This document shows, one piece after another, positions 45,960-58,215 of a stretch of DNA of 64,000 bases; within the stretch, counting starts at the first letter, position 1, and every line of letters begins with the position of its first letter. Under the pieces are notes generated by a model. That model did no database searches. It was not told the origin of the DNA and saw only the letters and a program-made list of their open reading frames with translations. Origin of the DNA: Gigaspora rosea (lineage: Eukaryota; Glomeromycota; Glomeromycetes; Diversisporales; Gigasporaceae); the NCBI GenBank assembly GCA_003550325.1, contig QKWP01000606.1, forward strand, positions 48,167 through 112,166. Direction: 5' to 3'. Both the position numbers and the translations under genes were made by a program.

Positions 45960-48170
45960 GTGATACTTGTACATATTTTATTTTTTTATTACACAGTATA
46001 GAATATAATAAGAAAAGTGCAAGTTGACGCTGCATATAAAAGGATCATTATTGTTTTGAGCCATTTCTGAATTTACTTCAATTCTGAATTGAAACATGTT
46101 CTTTCTCATTTTTACAGATCATGAGACCATAGAATAATTACTTATTAATAATTATATTTATATTTGCAATAATTTTATATTTGCAATAATTTTATTTATT
46201 GATATTTATAAATACAATTCTTTTATTGTTTTATCTTTTTTTTTACACTTTATTGAGCAAGGATATGATTTGAACTTGTAAAATTCGTTATAAATACTAA
46301 AAAATTCTGATCTTTAGTATAATCCAGAATTCAACAGAACAACTGCTCATTCCTAAACAAGATATGAATAACTTGAAAATTCAAGTTTGTTATGTTGAAA
46401 ATTTTATGAAATAATCTGTGCTACCACCAGGCTGAGCATGATGGTCATGAAAAACCTGAAAAAGATAATTTTGGTTTTTTTTTAAAAAAAAATTTGTAAT
46501 TATCTTCTATCTTCTTATTAAGATTTGGGTTAGACAAGAAACCTGACCAAATTCCAGCTATTGCTAAAAAACAAATGCAGATGTGTTATATGCAGGGAAT
46601 GCAAAAATTATTAATTATATTGTTAAAATATATATGAATATTTGAAAGTATTTCTTTAATGTATAAAAAGTTAGCATTTAATATTTAGTGATTTATATTT
46701 ATTTGTGCATATTTATTTATTTATTTATTTTAATTTTTTTACTTTATTGTTATTATTATTTTCACTTTTTTAATTAATTGATAAATGGATAGCAGTTCTA
46801 AATGACAAATAACATTTCATGATTCATGAATAGCACATACCAATTGAGAATCAGAAATGATGCAAAATATTATATTAACACATGCTAATTGAGAATCAAT
46901 ATAAATTTAGAAATAATGCAAAATATTATAAAAATAAAGGGTTTCAGAATTAAAATTCATAAATTTTATTTTTAAAACCTGAAGACAATGTATTTATTAT
47001 CAAATAAGAGATGTACGAATCTTATTTATTTTTAATTAAAATTTGAATACACTTATTTTTATATTCTTCATTACTATTAATTATTTTATTGTTAATCTAT
47101 ACTTCTTTTAATTATTATTAGAGAATAGAAATTTGTCGCACTTGCAACATGTCGCACCCCTGATTCCAACCAATCAAATCGCATGATTTTGTAGACAAAA
47201 AATTTTAAGTTTTAAAAATTAAAAATTCTACTAGTAAAATGTAAAATTAAATAAGCAATATAATGTAAATTTTATTCTGAACAACTTTTTCTAAATCATA
47301 AAGATAAATTGTCTTAGTAAAAATATAACGTTTTATAAGCAAAATCAAAAATTTCAATCGTTAGCACATATAAAACTTTTTTTCTACTAAGATAATCATA
47401 TTTACATTTAAGTATTACATGTAAAATTTTATGATAAACAACTTTTTTTAAGTTAAAATGGTATATTGTTTTAGTAAAAAAAAGTTTCATATGTGCTAAC
47501 TTTGGAAATTTTTGATTTTTCTTATAAAACGTTTTTTTTACTAAGACAACCTATCTTTATGACTTAGAAAAAGTTGTTCAGAATTAAATTTTACATCATA
47601 TAACATGCTATTATATATATATTTTACACTTTATTAAATAAATTTTTAAATTTTTAAAAAATAAAATTTTTTGCTTATAAAATCGTGCGATTTGATTGGT
47701 CAGAGCAGGGGTGCGACATGTCGCAAGTGCGACAAATTTAGTTTCTCTTATTATTAAATAGTTTATTAATCTGCATAATAAAAAAATTACTTATTTGTCA
47801 AATAAGTGTCTCTAAAAACCCCTATTTCATTTTCTGATTTCAAAATTTTGATATACAAAATTTATTTTCGAAATACACCTAGATCTTCTTTGTCTAGCTA
47901 CTAATGACACCTGATGAATACATAAGTTAGAATAGAATATACAAAGTACAACTTTATGTATAAATCAGTTTTTTATATTAACAATATAGAGTTACTTTAT
48001 ATTTGATTGATGCATTATAATATAAATATTCCGGATATAACCATTATTCTTTTATTTAAATAGGAACCGGTTATTGGATTTACAACCTTTCAGATAAAGA
48101 TTTATTCAGGTACGAGCACTAACTCCAATAAGATAATTACAAGTATGGTATTATAATAATCAGCAAGTTA
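45960..48170 (+). repeat. Repeat D, copy 1 (about 1.58 kb without its MITE)
   Basis: Shared words with the inverted copy at 55345-56600 include AGCCATTTCTGAATTTACTT, AGATCATGAGACCATAGAA, CAGGCTGAGCATGATGG..CATGA, AACAAGATATGAATAACTTG and GGTATTATAATAATCAGCA. The homology ends sharply near 48165. There is no open frame. It lies directly behind the CACTA relic and may be its right-hand region or a separate element. Confidence 0.75.
47121..47747. mobile_element. 627-bp MULE-type MITE with perfect 9-bp duplication
   Basis: TTATTATTA lies immediately before (47112-47120) and after (47748-47756). The ends GAGAATAGAAATTTGTCGCA and, on the other strand, GAGAAACTAAATTTGTCGCA continue with long inverted arms (CTTGC.ACATGTCGCACCCCT, AATCAAATCGCA). 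Nine-bp duplications and long G-starting arms fit Mutator-like elements. Repeat D copy 2 (55345-56600) lacks it and shows the empty site. Confidence 0.92.
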
Positions 48171-48179
48171 TATTAAGAA

Positions 48180-48350
48180 TCATAATAACAAATTAAAAAT
48201 TGTTATCAGTTTTTTTTTAAGTTTATTTTTTTTAAGTTTTTTTTTTACATTTTGTACTGCATATATTTATAATCTATGCCAGATTACAAATCAGATTGGT
48301 ATAAGAAATTTTTTATCTTTTTTTTTTATTTTTTTTAAAAATTAAACTGC
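48180..48350. other. T-rich low-complexity stretch
   Basis: Runs of T with 'taagttttttttt' spacing, beyond the end of repeat D. No feature is seen. Confidence 0.5.
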
Positions 48351-48545
48351 TAATCCCAGATCCAGACAGGTTTGTGAACTTCGAACTGGACCCAAAAAAC
48401 CTATAATCATATTTGAGTCCCGTTTAGGTTCAGTACTTTAGGTTCAGGTCCATGTTTGGGTCCGAAATTTTCAAAATTTATGGTTCAAGTCCGGGTTCAG
48501 CTGGACAAAGACTGGACCGGAACCAGACTTCAGAGCCTAAGTACA
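48350..48545. repeat. 'ggtccagtctgg' inverted-repeat block
   Basis: GACCCAAAAAACC / GGTTCAGGTCCATGTTTGGG and similar words alternate on both strands. The left edge (CAGATCCAGACAGG) and right edge (GGACCGGAACCAGACTTC) are inverted relatives. It is similar in kind to 28365-28495 and 30945-31320. Confidence 0.5.
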
Positions 48546-48589
48546 ATACAGGTGTGTTACTCTATATCACCTTTTATTTAGAGTTTTGG

Positions 48590-49030
48590 TTAAAGAAATT
48601 TGGTGTATAGATAAAGTAGGTGTGTACACCCACACTACTCTCAAATTAAGGTTAAGATAGTAGTCTATAAGTATACAGTATAGAGCATTTGTGAAAAAAA
48701 AGAACAAACATGCAAGTTTGAATAGAGGTATGAATAAAGCATAGAAATGCATATATCACATGTATAGAGTGAAGTGAGTATTTATACCCACTGCTTTTAA
48801 TAGTTAAGTAATGGCATAGTATATATAGAAAAAAATGAAAATAGATGCACAAGTTCACAAAAATGTATAAGCAGGATATACAAATGCATTTGTTCATATA
48901 TGGGTAAGAGCGAGAAATTATAAACACCACATACTGCATAACACATGGAACCACATGAACAAGTGTGTTCATATGTGTGCATAGGTTGAGGTGGGTGTAT
49001 ACACCTACACCACTCTTGAGCTAAACTAGA
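48590..49030 (+). repeat. Repeat C, second group (3 units)
   Basis: The units begin near 48618 (GTGTGTACACCCACACTACT), 48770 (GAGTGAAGTGAGTATTTATA) and 48985 (GAGGTGGGTGTATACACCTA). They share 'ctcaaattaaggttaagata', 'agtatacagtatagagcatt' and 'gtgaaaaaaaagaacaaac' with 28115-28342. The core GGTGTATACACC is itself a palindrome. Confidence 0.7.
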
Positions 49031-49264
49031 CTTAAAAAGATCCAGAAGAGCTAAGGAGGTTTTATGGGATGTCATATAAGGTTATATTATGGATAAGTAT
49101 AATGTTTCTAGAAATAGTTGTATATGCATGGGCATGTATAGTAAAGCAAGTGCATATACTCCATAATACATGTAAGCATTGAAAAAAAAGAAAAGAAAAG
49201 AAAGTAGTAATATACAGATATAGATATATTTGCTATATCCAAGATAGAAAAATCCTTAACAAAG

Positions 49265-49815
49265 TCCCATACTGTATTACATCGTTTTGTATAAAAGAAC
49301 ATAACTGTATGTAGAAAAGTTGGTTATGACTATTGTGTGTGAGAAAGAGACACACAACAAGATGAGCAATAATAATAATCCACTTGTGAACAAAGTTACA
49401 AAGTGGGTATTTATTGTAAGTCACTAGATTTTCTATGTGATGGCAGATCACAGACAAAATAGTATTTGAGTATCATGATAATCTGCATCGATCTCTTTGT
49501 TCTGCTTGATATTGTGTCCAGCTATTCCCTCACTATGCCCAAAAAAGAAAAAGGAATAAGAGAAGGATAAGAGAAAGGAGTGATTTATTATGACATAGTT
49601 ACTAAACTTTTACCAAAAAATAGAAAAAGAAACAAACAAAGTGATCAAAATACTATACTCAAAAAGATCTGCTTATATGACATTCTGCAGCTTGTTTTAT
49701 ACTTTATTCCTATACTGTATTACATCATTTTCATAAAAGGACATAACTGTGGGTAGAAAGATTGGTTATAACTGTTGTGTGCAAGGAAGGGCACATAAAA
49801 TACAAGTGAATTTCT
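49265..49815 (+). repeat. Direct repeat E pair and copy 2 of repeat A
   Basis: ATACTGTATTACATC, AAAAGAACATAACTGT (second copy AAAAGGACATAACTGT) and TTGGTTAT.ACT.TTGTGTG occur at 49268-49345 and again at 49713-49785. Between them, 49378-49522 is a copy of repeat A (11470-11665). The arrangement looks like an A element inside a duplicated unit. From 49820 to 50400 the sequence is AT-rich without further features. Confidence 0.65.
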
Positions 49816-50501
49816 TTTAATAGAAGTCTCTTATGAAGCATGATTGTTTATAATTTTATATTTTAAAAAGAGAGATATAATGATAAAGTTGTATTTTGAT
49901 GAAATTAGTTAAATAAATAAATGTTATCTATTGTTACATATTATGTTATATCAAATGTATTAAAATATTTAAAACCATTTTTAAATCAAATATACATATT
50001 TTTTAATATTATGTTTTAAAACATTTTCCATCCCTAGTTAATAAGGTTTCAGGATAGTTTTTAGAAAAATTTAGTTTTCTTAGTAATGACTTAGCGAATA
50101 TAAGAATTTAGAATATATTGCGTTATTTATTTATAAGTAATAAGACTGTACGTTTTATTAAAAATACTTGTATGATTATATGGCTGTATTAATAAAGCAA
50201 AGGTGAGAGTTAATATTTCCCAAGAGCCAAAAGACCTTTATTTATAATTTTTTTTATAAGAGAGGTCCTTTCTCTAAACCTTTATTTTGATATTTTATAA
50301 TTTTATACATAAATATATTATAATCACTATCTACTATGGGTTACAGGTAAGAGCTAATTTACTCTTGATCTTATTTTAGCTAAATAGGTCACCAGACCTC
50401 TAGTCTTCGTAAATACTAATAAAAAGAATTGACTATATAGAATGTAATTTTAACAAATCTTCTTTGATTTTCTTCTAGTTCATATACTTTTTTCTTTATA
50501 G

Positions 50502-52680
50502 TTAGCATTGGTAGTTTAAGTTGTTGGATTTTTCATACTTTGTTATTCTACTTGGCAACCATATTTTTTTGTATAGTTCCATTATTATTTCAGGGTGAAC
50601 TGTACTTGTGTATTTTTTCTTTTTCTTGTTAGATATTTCTATTCTTATTATCTTTTCTGTTATGAAACCAACTAGTACCCCTTTCTTGACGTATAGCTCC
50701 ATATATTCTCTTGTGAATTCTTCTATGTCTTCATCTTTGATTGCTTCGTTTCTATAGACTTTTTTAATCACTTCTATTATTATTCTTTCTAGTAATTTCT
50801 CATTCTTTTTACAACTTAACAAGTATAGTATATCTTCTTTGTCTTGCTTGCATCTTGTACATAGATAGTTTTTGTTCTTATTGGGGTTCCTAATATGTAA
50901 GTTAATGTAATTTGGAAGTTCATTAGTTATGAGTTTTATTTTAAAATTTTTTATTCTTGATTGCATTGGGTTGGTGCCAAAGCTCAAGGGTCTTTCTGTA
51001 TATGATAAATATATTATTATTGCATTCCAGTTAATTTCTGGTGTGATCTTCTTCTAGTGTCTTATCCAATTTTGTTCCACCCAGTTTGTTGTATTTTCTG
51101 CTCTAATTATTTGTTTTAATAGCTTTTTATTACAGAATGGTAGTACAACAGTTTGTGATAATTGCTAGTCAATTTTTGTGAATCGAAGCTAATTTTTGTT
51201 ATTTCTTGTGAATCACTTTGGTATTTTATTCCTTTGTCTTTTACTTTGCTCAAGTTTTTCTCTTTATCTATTAGCTTGTCTTTAATCACAATTAGAATAT
51301 TCTCATAATTTTGTTTATATAGTGTTGGTATGTATATTAAATCCAATTTTTTAATTTTATTCATTTTCTTTTTGAGATGATTGAAGTTGGTGTTTATTTT
51401 TATTTTTGCTTTTTTGTAAGCTAAACCAAGGATTATATATAACCAGATAGTGCTATATAAGTTTTTGTTGGTTTACTATTGTCATACTTTGTCTACATAA
51501 TGTATTTTATTGTTGTACTTGGTTTTACTATTTCCTTTAGATTCTCCTCCCTAATATTAGGTTGATTTCAACAATTTTCTTTTCCCACAAAATGCTTAGT
51601 AACTCATCAATTATCAGTATTATCAAGCTAGTTATTGCTTTTGCTAGTCTATTTTCCAAGATCTTTATCTCTTTTCTCACTATTTTTTGTTTCTTAACCT
51701 TCCTCAACTCTCTGAATTAGCATGGATTATCCCTTTTTTATCAATTTGCAAGATATATATATTTCTTCTTGGTTCCTCATAATAGTACAGTTTTTTAACT
51801 TGAGCACCCTGTTATTTAATTTACACTCCTTGATCTTGTTACTTCATTAAGATTATTTATATTCCAGTACTTGATTTTGACGAGTCCTTCTTGATGCTAG
51901 AAACTCTTCTGATTATTTTCCCATCTGTGATTACCCATTTACTCTTTTTTTTCTGTTCTATTTATTTAGTATAAAAGGGTTTAGGTTGTGTTAGTGTTTT
52001 CTTGGGATAATCTATTTATTTTATTGCCTTTATAGTTGCTTTAAACCATCCCAGTTACCTTCCTTTTGATATCCTTTTTATATTATTATTTTTCTTCAGA
52101 TAATGCTACTTGTGTTGTTATAATTCAAAAATTGTTCTATTGTATACAAATTGTAAATATTATTTTTGCTTTATCTCTGGTGCTCGGCTCATATTTTCTA
52201 ATATGTAGTTTATTAATGTTCCAATTCCTTCTTTTGGTATGAGTTATTTATTTAAATCTCTAGTTAGTTGGATTTGTAGTCTGTAAATCACTAGAACCTC
52301 CTGTACTATATATGTTTTGTTTTCTCTACTAGTAAAAACCAGTTTAGCTTTTAATATGGATTCATTTGTATTAGCTTCCTATTGTAATTGTTGTAGTCAT
52401 ATTTTTAGCACTAATGTTCGAATTGTATAAAGTTTATTCCTTTTATTAAATAATTTGCTAGATATTAACTTTGTGCTTGTTCTAAATTCCTCAAACTATA
52501 TATATCTGAGTGGAAAAGCATTGAGTTTGGTACTTCTTTTGATAAGCCAGCTTTCTTTTTTATAATGTTGGTGTATATACTGTTAATTTTTTTGATTGAA
52601 CTATCTGTTAAATAACAGCTTTGTATTTGGTATATTGCTCTTGGTAGAATGATAATATTTATTAGGTATATTGCCTATTT
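50502..52680 (-). pseudogene. LINE-2 ORF2, C-terminal region
   Basis: The best block is 50987-50502 (minus), starting MSFGTNPMQSRIKNFKIKL and carrying NYLCTRCKQDKEDILYLLSC, a Cys-x2-Cys ... Cys knuckle pattern seen near the end of many LINE ORF2 proteins. A further block is 51364-51116 (KKLDLIYIPTLYKQNYENIL). The rest is heavily decayed. I could not confirm RNase H in this element. Confidence 0.6.
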
Positions 52681-52699
52681 CTCTGTTATAAATGCCAAT

Positions 52700-53750
52700 G
52701 AAAGTTTATTCAAGCTTCCTTTCATTTTTTTTCTAGCTCTTTTTGTGCACTTCTTAGTGAATGTGTCCATGTAAACCAAGCTTCTGGATATCTAAATGCT
52801 TCCTTTTTACCTATGTTCTTAATCTTTTCCTCTTTACATTTTACTGTGTCAACTTTGTCACTTGTATTAGTTACTAGCAAAGACTTCACTTTAATGTTTG
52901 TTAAGTTGTAAAATGATTCTGCTATCTTAATTATCTTTCTATGTCCTCTCTCGATTATGTTATCCAAGTTTTATCATCCATGTATACCAATACTGCTATT
53001 TAAAAAGTTCCCACTTTTTGTCTTTTACTTGAATATTAATAGTATATCCATCAAATTTCTTTGTAATTTTATCGATAAGCAGGTCATAGTATATTCTCTA
53101 TAGGGTTTGAGAGAAGGACTCTGTCTGGTTCACTCTGTCTTTTACTTTATAGGCATCTGTTTGACCCAAATCTGTTAAGACTTTGTTATATCTGTTTATT
53201 AATATAAAAATTATCAAGTTGATGAACTTATTAGGTATTTTCAGTCTATTTATCACTTTTATTAACTTCGGAATGTGCACTGAGTCATAGGCCTTTGACA
53301 TGTCTTGAAGCAGTAGCCAAAATTTCTTTGTATGTCTTCTAGAATATTATTTAATTTTCTTATAGGTTCTTTCACTGATTGGAGAAAAAGAGCTACATGA
53401 TTATGCAGTGATAGTACTTTTTTTCTTAATAGGATGCTATTTAACCTGTTTGTTAAAATTTTTGTGAATAATTTATGTATATATTCAATTAAAGTTATAG
53501 GCTTGTATAGTTTAAATTATATTATAATGTTCTTTCTTTGGAATCACCCAAATATTTGCTATACTCCATTGTTTTGATATTACCTCCTTCATTATGCATT
53601 TGTTTAGTAATTCAGTCAAAATTTTAATAGTAACTTCTGGTAGTCTTTTTAATATTTCATTTGAGATACCCGATAGTCCTACTACTTTCTTATTTGGAGC
53701 ATTGATTACTGCTTCTATTAACTCATTAACAGTTATCATTTGCAACTGGG
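52700..53750 (-). pseudogene. LINE-2 ORF2, reverse transcriptase domain
   Basis: Minus-strand blocks: 53745-53512 (NKKVVGLSGISNEILKRLP and IANIWVIPKKEH, fingers), 53301-53098 (MSKAYDSVHIPKLIKVINRL, motif A with its aspartate) and LVYMDDKTWI (about 52990-52960), the intact YxDD active site. 52967-52722 continues with the thumb. Blocks are in different frames, so the gene is dead despite intact motifs. Confidence 0.75.
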
Positions 53751-54099
53751 ACTCATAAATATTAATCTCTATTTTTTTTTAGGCCGTAATATTTCTTTCA
53801 CTCTTCTAGAAACTTATGTTTGTCAGGTTACTTCTTGTCCATTTTCTAAAGAGTTTTTTAACTTTACCTTTTATTTCAACTAAATATGTTATCAACTGGT
53901 TGAATTCAACTATCTGTCAAAAGTTACTCTATTTTTTTTTTCTTTTTAAGATACTATCTATCATTCTTTTCGTATTATCTTTGAAATCATCCTGTCTTTG
54001 CTTAATATAGAATTTGATCTTTTTTTATTGTTCAGATTTTTCTCTGTATTTTTTGCTTTCCATATTATTGTCTTCCACTTTTTAAATTTCTTGATTAAT

Positions 54100-54882
54100 T
54101 CTATTTTATCTCTTACTATTGATGCAGGTCTAATTCAGTTGACTGTTGAATCCCTTTTTTTGATATCAACTAGTTGTTTCTCTATTTTCTCTTTAATATC
54201 ATCTATATTGTTTGGGATTACTAGCTTATTTAGTAGTCTTATAATTCTATTTATATTGGTGTAGATTTGTTTTTTTAAAGGATAAAGCATAATATTGCTT
54301 TGGTGCTACTAGAATATTCTGAATGTGCTTGTCTGCTACTGTTTTTATAATATTACTCTATATGTGCTATTTCTTGTCTAGTGACCATTCCATTACATTG
54401 TTTTGATTGGTGTATTCTTCATCTCGTCTATTTCAAGTGAAATTGTCACATTTCTCTTGACTAGTTTTATTATACTGGTACAATTTCTTTTTTCTTTTTT
54501 TCCTCTTGCTCTTTCTATTTTAAATCTCGTATACAATTTGTTCTTATTATAGCATGGTCGCTATCTATGATTGTTCTGGGTTTATTAACTCTGGTATCTC
54601 CAAATCAAGAATCATTTTTGTATTTAGCCAAATAATATCTATTTGACTATTTCTATTACCTGTTTGTTTATTGAGTGAAAGTCCAACAATCTCCTAAGCC
54701 CAAAGCTTCTATCATTGTCAACAATGACTTTTTGCTATTTTTTCATTTCGAGTTTAAGTTGAAATCATCTATTATAATTATATACCAATTGCTCTGTCAT
54801 GCTTCAACTTTTTATCTTTTGATTAGATTTTTCATCATTTTTTTTCTTTTCTCGATAGTTTGTAGGTACATATACTGCTATT
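54100..54882 (-). pseudogene. LINE-2 ORF2, APE endonuclease (part after the insertion) and linker
   Basis: The minus strand encodes SLIAVYVPTNYREKKKMMK (about 54880-54825), then IIIDDFNLNSK (about 54765-54735, replacing the usual GDFN) and MIEALGLGD (about 54700). It is the middle of the endonuclease, directly next to the insertion edge. Confidence 0.65.
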
Positions 54883-55344
54883 AATGAAGCTGCCCGAAAC
54901 TCTTTTGCCCCAAAAACTGAAACTAGTTTTAAATAACTGAAACTAATTTTCAAAACTCTGAAACTATATAAAAAAACCTGAAACTATGTAAAAAACCTGA
55001 AACTATACTAAACTTTTGAAACTTTTTGAAAGTATGCAGAGTATCTTATTATTGGGTATTTTTAAAAAAATTCTCACACATACCCGATTTAATAAATTAA
55101 AGCACGATTAAAAAACATGTTTTGATATATATTTGTATATACTAGAGCTGCAAGTATCGGTATGATTTAGTAGTGCTGGCACTTGAGCTTTAGTACATAT
55201 GTATAGTACGTATATACATGCCAATTTCTATTTGCTGTTAATTATTTTATTTTAATTATTTTTAAATATTTTTTTTATTCATTATATCAATAATAAAGCA
55301 CAAATGTCCATTTGTTAACTTAGTATTTCCTGTTTACTAAAATG

Positions 55345-56600
55345 AAGATAAACTGCTGATTATTATAATACCATACCTTATTGAAGTTAGTGCTTGTACT
55401 CGGATAACTCTTTATTCAAAAGATGTAACCTTTAACAAAATCTAAATAATAATATATCTGGATGTACATTCTATTCTAACATGTATTTATCAGAATCTAA
55501 GCATATTTCAGAAATAAATAAGGTTTAAAAAACCTTATTTGTATATCAAAATTTTGAAATCAGAAAATAAAATGAAAGTGTTTAGAAACTTACATTTGAC
55601 GAAATAAATAAAAATTTTTTTATTAATAATAATAAAATAATATTAGAAGCAGTATCGATTAACAATAAAATAATTTGTAATAATGAAGATCATATATTCG
55701 AATTTTAATTAAAATATATATTGTCATCTATTATTTGATAATAAATACGTCTTCTTGTTTTATCAAAATAAGATTTATAAATTTTAATTCTGAAACCTCT
55801 TATTATTATAAAATTCTGCATCATTTCTGAATTCTCAATTGGCATGCATATGTTATTTGTAAATCGTAAAATTTTATTGGTCATTTTAGAACTGCTATCC
55901 TAATAATGCAAAAAAAATTAAAAAAATAAATAAATAAATAAATGTAAATAAAAATAAATTACTAAATATTAAATGCCAACTTTTCATATATTAAAAGAAT
56001 GCATTCAAATATTCATATATAATAATTTTTGCATTCCTACGTAGAATGCATCCGCATTTGTTTTTAGCAACAGCAGATTTTTTCATGACCGTCATGCTCA
56101 GCCTGGTGGAAGCACAAATTATTTCATAAAATTTTCAACATAACAAACTTGCTTCCCCAAGTTATTCCTATCTTGTTTAAGTATGTGCAGTTTTTCTATT
56201 ACACCAATATAAAGAACCTTAAAGGTTTAGCTTGAAGTTTGGGTTATACTGAATTTTTTAGTATTTAGATATTCATTATAATGAATTTCAAGTCATATCC
56301 TTGCCCAATAAAGTATATAAAAAAAATTATAAAACTTATCTTTATAAATATCAATGAAAAGGATCATTACAAATTAATAATTGTTCTATGGTCTCATGAT
56401 CTGCATTACGAATTTGATATTTAGTGAAAATCGAGAAAGAACAAAAATTGAAGTAAATTCAGAAATGACTCAGAATAATAGTATAGAATAATTCTTTTAT
56501 CATGTAGCATTCAACATGTGCTTTTTTCATTGTATTCTGTACTGTGTAAAGTATGTAATAGAAAAATAAAATAAGTACTTACTGTTCAAGTATGTATTCA
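55345..56600 (-). repeat. Repeat D, copy 2 (inverted, about 1.26 kb)
   Basis: Reverse-complement relative of 45960-48170: CATCATGCTCAGCCTGG-type, TTCTATGGTCTCATGATCT, AAGTAAATTCAGAAATGACT and TGCTGATTATTATAATACC. It lacks the MULE MITE of copy 1. At the low end, 55145-55165 (TAGAGCTGCAAGTATCGG) looks like a hAT terminus, but no partner was found. Confidence 0.75.
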
Positions 56601-56717
56601 TATATATATAATATAATAATACTTACAAAAAACTGAAAGCCAATATAAGTTTAAAGTGTAATTGATTTATATCGACCTATTAAATAAATATAATAAACAA
56701 ACAAACTATTAAAATCT

Positions 56718-57095
56718 TATGGGGCAGTATTAACTAAAACAAGGCTTATGGCTTTTTTTCTATTTTGAGAAAATCACATTTAAAATTTTGTATAACAATA
56801 ACAATGATGATCTATTATTAGTATTACCTGTTGGATTGACATTTGCTAACCAATCACATAAATACATTTTTATGACTCTGTAGCAAGGATCGACAACCGG
56901 ATATCCAAATTCTAATTTTAGATCATATTTAATCATATACAGCATTTCAAAAAGTAAGCAGTAGTAAAAATTTTACTATGTAAATTAATGCTTTAAATGT
57001 CAAGTTATATAAAAAAATTCCTGCTTTATATGATGGTATAGTTAACTCTTTTTTGCAAAAAATGTTATAAGCCTTGTTTTGTAGATGCTGCCCCA
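56718..57095. mobile_element. 378-bp hAT-like MITE
   Basis: The left end TGGGGCAGTATTAACTAAAA and the right end on the other strand TGGGGCAGCATCTACAAAAC continue to AAGGCTTAT. The 8-bp flanks aaatctta (56710-56717) and tattctta (57096-57103) agree at 6 of 8. A 61-codon minus frame (56945-56760) with GYPVVDPCYRVIKMYLCDWL occupies the middle; it may be a captured exon fragment or chance. Confidence 0.7.
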
Positions 57096-57121
57096 TATTC
57101 TTATTTAAAATACATTAAATT

Positions 57122-57393
57122 CATCATATGGGTGGATTTGACGCAAGTAGATCTCAATTTGATAACTCAGTAACTAGATATGAAAATAACAATTTTTATT
57201 GGATGTCGCTTTGCTTTATTTCCTTATTTAGTAATTTTAAATCAATCGTAAATCACAACAAATATCACATTAATCATGTGTAATAAATTGATTGGTCGTT
57301 TATACAAATTTGTGATTTGTTTACATACTATAAATATACATGTAGATCATTTCTTGATTATCACATCGATGAGTCAAATCCGCCCATATGTGA
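57122..57393. mobile_element. About 270-bp MITE (ATATGGGYGGATTTGAC termini)
   Basis: ATATGGGTGGATTTGACGCA on the left pairs with the right end, on the other strand ATATGGGCGGATTTGACTCA. About 20 bp of inverted termini are clear. Target duplication was not resolved because the outer bases are palindromic. Confidence 0.68.
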
Positions 57394-57476
57394 TGTAGAT
57401 GAGTTTATATCAGGTGATGCTAGTTTTAATTATTTTTAATTAATAAATTATTTATTTTATTTTAAGAGTAAATTTA

Positions 57477-57832
57477 TTCATTGCCCTATGCGATGCACCT
57501 TATATGTCGCTCTCCCAATCAAATTTCAAGATCAGGTGTAATGATACATGATCAAAAAATTCAAAACAAATGTTCATTTTGTCAAAAATCATCTATAACT
57601 TAAAATTGAGTATATGAAACTACTTTTAGGATTCTAACAAAAAAAATTCCTTGCAAAATTTTACTATAAAAACCCCCTTTCGCCCATACACACAATCTAT
57701 ACCTTACCCTAACCCTATCCAATGAAAAAACAGTTTATTTTAATTGGTTTGATTTTACGTTATACTTAATTTTATGATCTATGGCAGGTGCGACAACATC
57801 GCCTGTGCGATGTATAAATTATTTCTTATTTT
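57477..57832. mobile_element. Probable MITE with internal CCCTAACCCTA block
   Basis: The left side (GCGATGCACC...ATGTCGC) and right side (on the other strand ACATCGCACAGGCGATGTTG) are loosely inverted. The inside carries ACCCTAACCCTAT at 57706-57718 and shares its preceding 'taacaaaaaaaattcct' stretch with 16160-16180. The ends are approximate. Confidence 0.5.
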
Positions 57833-57834
57833 AA

Positions 57835-58215
57835 TTATTTTTAAATAGTTATTTTTTATTTTAATTATTTTTAACCATTTTTTATTTTATTAATTATTTT
57901 AATTATTTTTAAATTTTTTTTTATTTTAATTATTTTTAATTGTTTTTTTTTATTTTATTATTTTTAAGTAATTTTTTATTTTATTTTATTTGTTTTTTTT
58001 TATTTTATTAATTATTTTTATATTTTTTTATTTTACATGTTTCTTTTTTTTATTTTTTAAACTTGTTTTTTTATTTGTTTTTTAAAATTATTTTTGGTTT
58101 AATTTTATTTTTTTATTTTTTTTGTTTAAATTTTTAAATTCTTTTTTTTTAAATTATATGTTTTTTTATTAAAAAATTTTTTAACATTATTTTTAATTAT
58201 TATTTATTTTTTATT
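57835..58215. repeat. Low-complexity TTTTATTTTAATTA tract
   Basis: Almost only T and A, in drifting TTTTATTTTAATTATTTTTAA units. No gene or structured repeat. The stretch 58216-58490 after it is AT-rich and empty. Confidence 0.8.

Noticed and set aside
57835-58215. Possible promoter or origin because of extreme AT content
   Set aside because: Simple low-complexity drift of TTTTATTTTAATTA. There is no gene next to it and no specific motif.
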